Below, piece after piece: positions 12,770 to 16,245 of a stretch of DNA of 16,245 nucleotides. The position numbers and the translations under genes are program-made. Source of the DNA: Fimbriimonadales bacterium (GTDB lineage: Bacteria; Armatimonadota; Fimbriimonadia; Fimbriimonadales; ATM1); NCBI GenBank assembly GCA_025922995.1, contig JAICGT010000003.1, positions 1 through 16,245 on the forward strand. The letters run 5' to 3'. The notes under the pieces were generated by a model. The model saw nothing but the letters and a program-made list of their open reading frames with translations. It did no database searches and was not told the DNA's origin. Position 1 is the first letter of the stretch. The number at the start of each line of letters is the position of its first letter.

Positions 12770-13819
12770 ATGAAACGAATAGTCGGTGTCCTATGCTCCG
12801 CTGTCCTGTTGATGGCGAGCGGCACTGCGCAAATGAGCTTGGAGAGCCAGCTCAAGGAAATGCAGGACGCCTTTGAAAAGGAAAACAAGGCATACATGGA
12901 CGCTGCCATGGAGAAGGCTAAGAACGGCGAGCCATACGACATGAAGGGCGGCCCGTCAAAGAGCTACCTCAACAAGGCACTCGATCTGGCGAGGAAAGCT
13001 CGAGGCACGAGTACGGCGGACAAAGCTTACGCGTTCGCGATTCCCATGGCATACCAAACCGGAGACGTGGAGGGATTGGTCCAGGCATTCGAAGGAATGA
13101 TCGCCAACAACCCGAACTCGAAGGAACTCAAGCAGTCGATGAACTTCATCCGCTTCGCAGTTCGCCCCGAGGAGCGCGCGATCAAATTGCTTTCGAGGAT
13201 TGAGCACTACTCGTCCGAAATCGAAACAAAGTCGGCGGCGCTGATGATGCGGGCCAGCTTGTTTTATGACGAATACTCCGGCGAAGGGGACACCGCTCGC
13301 GCCCGAGAAATCCTCGAACGAACAATCAAGAACTACCCTCGCACAGCCGCGGCAAAACGCGCCGAAAACATGATCTTCGCGATGGACAACCTCAGCGTAG
13401 GCATGGTTGCGCCGAATTTCACCGCGACCGACGAGAACGGTGTCACGTTCAATCTCAGCGACTATCGCGGCAAAGTCGTGATCGTGGAATTCTGGGGATT
13501 TTGGTGAGGACCTTGTAGAGCGATGATTCCGCACGTGAAGGAAATGGTTGAGAAATTCAAAGACAAGCCCTTCGCAATGATCGGAATCAATAGCGACGGC
13601 GACCGGTCGGTCGTACAAAAGATCCTCAAGGAAAACGAAATCACCTGGCGCAATGCGATCGACGGCTCCACGAGCGGCCCCCTGGCCTCGGCGTGGAACG
13701 TTCGCGGCTGGCCGACGATCTACGTGATCGATGCCAAAGGCGTCATCCGCGCACGCAATCTTCGAGATAGGGACCTCGAGTCTAAGGTCGAGGAGTTGCT
13801 TGCAGAGATGGGACGCTGA
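12770..13819 (+). CDS. TlpA-like thioredoxin, probable selenoprotein (in-frame TGA at UGPC)
   Basis: The start ATG at 12770 has a strong GGAGG 8 bases upstream and begins a signal peptide MKRIVGVLCSAVLLMASGTA. Residues about 20-210 are helical and repeat-like (TPR-like in style). A TlpA/thioredoxin domain follows: GMVAPNFTATDENG, SDYRGKVVIVEFWGFW, then TGA, then GPCRAMIPHVKEM, IGINSDGD and the cis-Pro segment GWPTIYVIDAKG. The TGA (13505-13507) stands exactly at the first Cys of the CxxC motif, and the frame stays open with normal family sequence to a second TGA at 13817. Read as selenocysteine, it gives a 349-residue protein with Sec246 and Cys249. Such UxxC proteins are exported thiol-disulfide oxidoreductases or reductant-driven redox enzymes. 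Alternatives are a nonsense mutation or a base error (TGT or TGC to TGA). Confidence 0.8.
13508..13546 (+). promoter_or_regulatory. Candidate SECIS region after the UGA
   Basis: Bacterial SECIS elements are hairpins just 3' of the UGA with an apical loop about 16-37 bases away and a G near the loop start. UUCC (13527-13530) pairs with GGAA (13540-13543), leaving a loop GCACGUGAA that starts with G, 23 bases after the UGA. An overlapping alternative pairs CCUU (13511-13514) with AAGG (13538-13541) around GCG/CGC. Both are weak stems, so this is positional support only. Confidence 0.35.
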
Positions 13820-13840
13820 TTAACCTCGGCGCCGGCAAGA

Positions 13841-13870
13841 AACGAGAGCCCAGACGGGCTCTCGTTTTTT
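13841..13870 (+). terminator. Strong bidirectional intrinsic terminator
   Basis: AACGAGAGCCC (13841-13851) and GGGCTCTCGTT (13856-13866) form an 11-bp perfect stem with loop AGAC, followed by six T (13865-13870). It ends the TlpA-like gene. Read on the minus strand the stem is followed by TCTTGCC, so it may also end transcription of the tRNA. Confidence 0.9.
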
Positions 13871-13878
13871 AATTCGGC

Positions 13879-13954
13879 TGGTGGGCCCGGCAGGATTTGA
13901 ACCTGCGACCAAGCGGTTATGAGCCGCCTGCTCTGACCACTGAGCTACGGGCCC
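13879..13954 (-). tRNA. tRNA with CAU anticodon, probably tRNA-Ile2
   Basis: The minus strand folds into a full 76-base tRNA with encoded CCA. The acceptor is GGGCCCG/CGGGCCC, the D arm GCTC/GAGC, the anticodon stem GGCGG/CCGCT with loop CTCATAA, and the T arm GCAGG-TTCAAAT-CCTGC. The anticodon CAT is shared by initiator Met, elongator Met and the AUA-reading Ile2 (lysidine at C34 by TilS). The body AGAGCAGGCGGCTCATAACCG and the variable loop TTGGTCG resemble known Ile2 genes more than elongator Met. The 1-72 base pair is G-C, which excludes a typical initiator. Ile2 is therefore preferred over elongator Met, at moderate certainty. Confidence 0.95.
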
Positions 13955-14000
13955 GAGAACGACCCTGAATATTACCGGACAGCCGAGCGTAGGAATCCCA

Positions 14001-15512
14001 GTGAGCAACACTCAACCTCTCTGGCTTGGCACGACTTCGCAGCCCGACCGACCTCAGTTGTCGACCGGACGACATTTCGACGTTCTCATCGCGGGCGCCG
14101 GAATTGTCGGCCTATCCACAGCCTTCGCCTTGCGCGGCCTTGGATTAAATTTAGGCGTTGTCGATGCTCGCTCTATTCTCAACGATGTTACCGGCCACAC
14201 CACCGGCAAACTGACGTCTCAGCACGGAATCATTTACGACTACTTGACTTCGACGTTTGGCAAAGAAACGGCGCAGCAGTACGCCGACATGAATGAGTGG
14301 GCGATCAGAGAGGTCGATCGTATTCGAACCGAAGAGGCAATCGACTGCGACTTTTTCCCCGAATCCGCCTATGTTTACGCGATGACTGACGAGAAGGCTA
14401 AAGAATTCGAGAAGGAAATCAAGGCGTGCACGAATCTTGGCCTGCCTGCATCGTTCGTCGCGAATCCGGACCTTCCCTATGAAACGCGGGGCGCAATTAA
14501 GTTCGATAACCAGGCGCGTTATCACCCGGTAAAGTTTCTTCTTGGAATTGCCGACAAGCTCGACGCGGAAATATTCGAAAACACGCGGATTTTAGAAATA
14601 GAAGAGAAGGACGAAAAGTGTATTGTCGAAACGTCTAACGGCACCGTTACGGCGGACAAAGTCGTCGTTGCCACACATTATCCCATCTACGACTCGGGGC
14701 TCTTCGTGGCGAAGCTGGCACCATACAAATCTTACGCGATAGCCGTCGACGTCAGGAGAGAAATGCCGGTCGGCATGTACATAACCGAAGACGAGCCCAT
14801 GAGGTCGATGCGCCGTCAACCGGTCGACGGCAAAGACATCCTTATCGTCGGCGGGGACCATCACAAGGTAGGGCAGCAGCAGGACGCGCATCTGGCGTAT
14901 ACCGAGATCGCGCGCTGGGCGGACGAACGGTTCGGCGTCGAAAAGCTACTCTACCGATGGTCGACGCAAGACAACTGGACCGTCGACAGACTGCCGTACG
15001 TGGGAAAATCGCCAAACCGAGACCGCATTTTTATTGCCACCGGTTTCGGCGGTTGGGGAATGACGAACGGCATCGCATCGGGAAAAATACTCGCGGACGC
15101 GATCCTCGAGCGAGACAACCCCTGGGCGGAGTCACTCGACCCCGGGCGCATGAATCTAGGAGCGGTGGCCCGGATGGCCAAGGAGAACCTGGACGCGGCG
15201 AATCACCTAATCGGCGACCGCATGGGCGCGGCCGACACATCCGAGGTCGACGCCATTCCCATGGGCGACGCCGCGATCGTGCAGATGGAAGACGAGCGGA
15301 TAGCGGCATACCGAGATGAGAACGGCACCATCCACGCGGTGACAAGCGCATGCACACACTGGGGCTGCGAGCTCAAGTGGAACTCCGCAGAAAAGACCTG
15401 GGACTGCCCGTGCCACGGCTCGCGGTTCGCGATCGACGGCGAGGTCCTGCACAGTCCTGCCGTAAAGCCTCTCGAAAAGCGAAACATCGCCGGAACCGAC
15501 GGAGTACAATAG
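14001..15512 (+). CDS. FAD-dependent oxidoreductase fused to Rieske [2Fe-2S] domain
   Basis: The protein has 503 residues from a GTG start with AGGA 6 bases upstream. The N-terminal DAO-type FAD-binding domain opens with VLIAGAGIVGLSTAFALRG (GxGxxG at 32-37). It continues with the DAO signature HTTGKLTSQHG and the C-terminal FAD motif FIATGFGGWGMTNGIASGKI. A Rieske ferredoxin domain follows from about residue 415. It has CTHWGC (C451, H453, C456) and CPCHGS (C469, C471, H472), giving the two Cys and two His that hold the cluster plus the disulfide pair of high-potential Rieske proteins. This two-domain arrangement matches YhfW-like proteins. The substrate is unknown; an amine or amino-acid oxidation feeding electrons through the cluster is a guess. 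It stands alone between a tRNA and a TPP riboswitch. Confidence 0.92.
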   Translation: MSNTQPLWLGTTSQPDRPQLSTGRHFDVLIAGAGIVGLSTAFALRGLGLNLGVVDARSILNDVTGHTTGKLTSQHGIIYDYLTSTFGKETAQQYADMNEWAIREVDRIRTEEAIDCDFFPESAYVYAMTDEKAKEFEKEIKACTNLGLPASFVANPDLPYETRGAIKFDNQARYHPVKFLLGIADKLDAEIFENTRILEIEEKDEKCIVETSNGTVTADKVVVATHYPIYDSGLFVAKLAPYKSYAIAVDVRREMPVGMYITEDEPMRSMRRQPVDGKDILIVGGDHHKVGQQQDAHLAYTEIARWADERFGVEKLLYRWSTQDNWTVDRLPYVGKSPNRDRIFIATGFGGWGMTNGIASGKILADAILERDNPWAESLDPGRMNLGAVARMAKENLDAANHLIGDRMGAADTSEVDAIPMGDAAIVQMEDERIAAYRDENGTIHAVTSACTHWGCELKWNSAEKTWDCPCHGSRFAIDGEVLHSPAVKPLEKRNIAGTDGVQ

Positions 15513-15528
15513 GGGAGCGAAAGCCGAA

Positions 15529-15612
15529 CCGCAAGGGGAGCCCGCAAGGGCTGAGATCTCACAAAGAAAACCCTTGAACCTGATCCGGATAATGCCGGCG
15601 GAGGGAATGCGG
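15529..15612 (+). promoter_or_regulatory. TPP (thiamine pyrophosphate) riboswitch
   Basis: The aptamer is nearly complete. P1 is CCGCA/TGCGG (15529-15533 with 15608-15612). After it come GGGGAGCCC and GGGCTGAGA (CTGAGA at 15551-15556), which recognises the pyrimidine ring, then ACCCTTGAACCTGAT. Last come GGATAATGCC (15587-15596) and GCGGAGGGA, which bind the pyrophosphate side. It begins 17 bases after the oxidoreductase stop. The next gene is a prepilin-like protein, not an obvious thiamine gene, so the regulated gene is uncertain. Confidence 0.95.
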
Positions 15613-15627
15613 AAACGAGTCGTTCCG

Positions 15628-15670
15628 AAGACCGTTTCGCGTTTCAAAGCGCGGGGCGGTCTTTCGCTTT
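15628..15670 (+). terminator. Terminator-like hairpin of the TPP riboswitch
   Basis: AAGACCG (15628-15634) pairs with CGGTCTT (15657-15663), with an inner CGCG/CGCG stem around TTTCAAAG. It is followed by the imperfect U-rich CTTTCGCTTT. It starts 16 bases after the aptamer and could be the expression platform that stops transcription when TPP is bound. The upstream CGGAA/TTCCG near 15611-15626 may be part of the switch. Confidence 0.65.
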
Positions 15671-15681
15671 AAGGAAACAAT

Positions 15682-16245
15682 ATGAAGCGAGCATTCACAC
15701 TCATAGAACTCCTCGTCGTCATCGCGATCATCGCGATTCTCGCGGCGATCCTCTTCCCCATTTTCGCCCAGGCCAAGGAGGCCGCCAAGCGCACCGCATG
15801 CGTCAGCAACGCCCGCCAGGTCGGCATCGCCCTCGAGATGTACCTCGCAGACAGCGACGACTTCATGCCCATCTTCTACGCGTACAACTCCCAGCCGCCG
15901 GCGGGACAGCCGGGGCACAAGGGCGTCGAAGTCCAGATCCTCGCGTACTCCGCCAGCACAGACGTCTTCAAATGCCCGCTCGACGTCGGCGGCCCCTACA
16001 CCTCGCAGGAAGTCCCCGGCGCCGACAGCTATTGGAGCGCATACGGCAGCAGCTACCGCTTCACAAAATGCATGTTCAGCGTCGTCGAGGGCGAGAGCAC
16101 CGGCAACAACCAGCCCTACAACTACACCCAAATCGTCAACCGATCGCAGGTCGCCGAGCCCAGCCGCACCCGCATCATGCGCGACGAAATGTTCCCGATC
16201 TTCGACGCCGACATCACGCCCGACGCCTGCAACCGCTACGGCTAC
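15682..16245 (+). CDS. Prepilin-type (type II secretion pseudopilin-like) protein, 3' end missing
   Basis: The gene begins at ATG 15682 with AAGGA upstream and runs off the window after 188 codons. The N-terminus [20 protein letters not shown] is a type III signal peptide: a prepilin peptidase should cut after Ala4, leaving an N-methylated Phe, with Glu5 of the mature protein for assembly. The hydrophobic helix continues into [20 protein letters not shown], a pattern common to the very abundant prepilin-like proteins of Armatimonadota. The exposed part has a few Cys and Tyr/Ser-rich stretches, with [14 protein letters not shown] as in the families with a C-terminal H-X9-DG or D-G motif. Its role is probably a surface pilin-like or secretion pseudopilin, but substrate or partner is unknown. 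A TPP riboswitch and terminator-like hairpin lie directly upstream. Confidence 0.88.
   Translation, partial: MKRAFTLIELLVVIAIIAILAAILFPIFAQAKEAAKRTACVSNARQVGIALEMYLADSDDFMPIFYAYNSQPPAGQPGHKGVEVQILAYSASTDVFKCPLDVGGPYTSQEVPGADSYWSAYGSSYRFTKCMFSVVEGESTGNNQPYNYTQIVNRSQVAEPSRTRIMRDEMFPIFDADITPDACNRYGY

Noticed and set aside
13523..13819. A separate small gene starting at the ATG after the in-frame TGA
   Set aside because: It begins inside the redox motif, has no ribosome binding site, and lacks the first half of the thioredoxin fold; it is the continuation of the upstream frame.
15559..16131. Minus-strand open frame of 190 codons opposite the prepilin gene
   Set aside because: It crosses the TPP riboswitch and its Val/Asp/Ala-rich composition mirrors the GC-skewed codon use of the prepilin gene.
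1..16245. CRISPR arrays, insertion sequences, transposases or prophage genes
   Set aside because: No regularly spaced direct repeats, terminal inverted repeats or transposase motifs were seen; the recombinase at 2217-3137 looks like a chromosomal Xer protein rather than a phage or transposon integrase.

Overview
The window looks like bacterial chromosome from a moderately GC-rich organism, most likely an Armatimonadota member (Fimbriimonadia-like). The evidence is a type IV prepilin-like N-terminus running into [14 protein letters not shown] at the right end, a style common in that phylum, together with two PEP-CTERM surface proteins and the general mix of families. The phylum call is inference from protein style, not a database match.

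Layout. Positions 2-3623 are a plus-strand run: the 3' end of an unrecognised secreted-type protein, a GT39-type membrane glycosyltransferase, a XerC/XerD-type recombinase that overlaps it, and a small YbjN-like protein. The run ends at a bidirectional terminator. From 7911 down to 3713 the minus strand carries an M1-like metallopeptidase lipoprotein, a DinB-fold protein, a plastocyanin-like PEP-CTERM protein, then an L10 leader RNA followed by rplJ and rplL. Ribosomal protein L10 has an unusual acidic, repeat-containing tail. hrcA (plus) diverges from the M1-like gene and is followed by an M61-type peptidase, which meets a second PEP-CTERM gene tail to tail. Phenylalanine 4-hydroxylase (minus) diverges from a TlpA-like thioredoxin gene (plus). 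A bidirectional terminator, a CAU-anticodon tRNA and a FAD oxidoreductase/Rieske protein follow. A TPP riboswitch with a terminator-like hairpin comes next, and the last gene is a prepilin-like gene cut by the window end.

The most striking observation is in the TlpA-like gene. Its reading frame is interrupted by one TGA exactly where the first Cys of the redox motif should be (TGA-Gly-Pro-Cys, TGA at 13505-13507). The rest of the thioredoxin fold continues in the same frame to 13819. This is best explained as a selenocysteine codon (UGPC motif, a predicted 349-residue selenoprotein), although a nonsense mutation or sequencing error cannot be excluded from this window. Its 5' leader has a recognisable promoter, an intrinsic terminator hairpin and further hairpins before a strong ribosome binding site, so attenuation is plausible.

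Other points worth attention are the TPP riboswitch in front of a pilin-like gene rather than a thiamine gene, and the L10 tail with three synonymously diverged GPQSVDD repeats. There are also promoter -10 boxes so close to start codons (hrcA, the YbjN-like gene) that leaderless mRNAs are likely.
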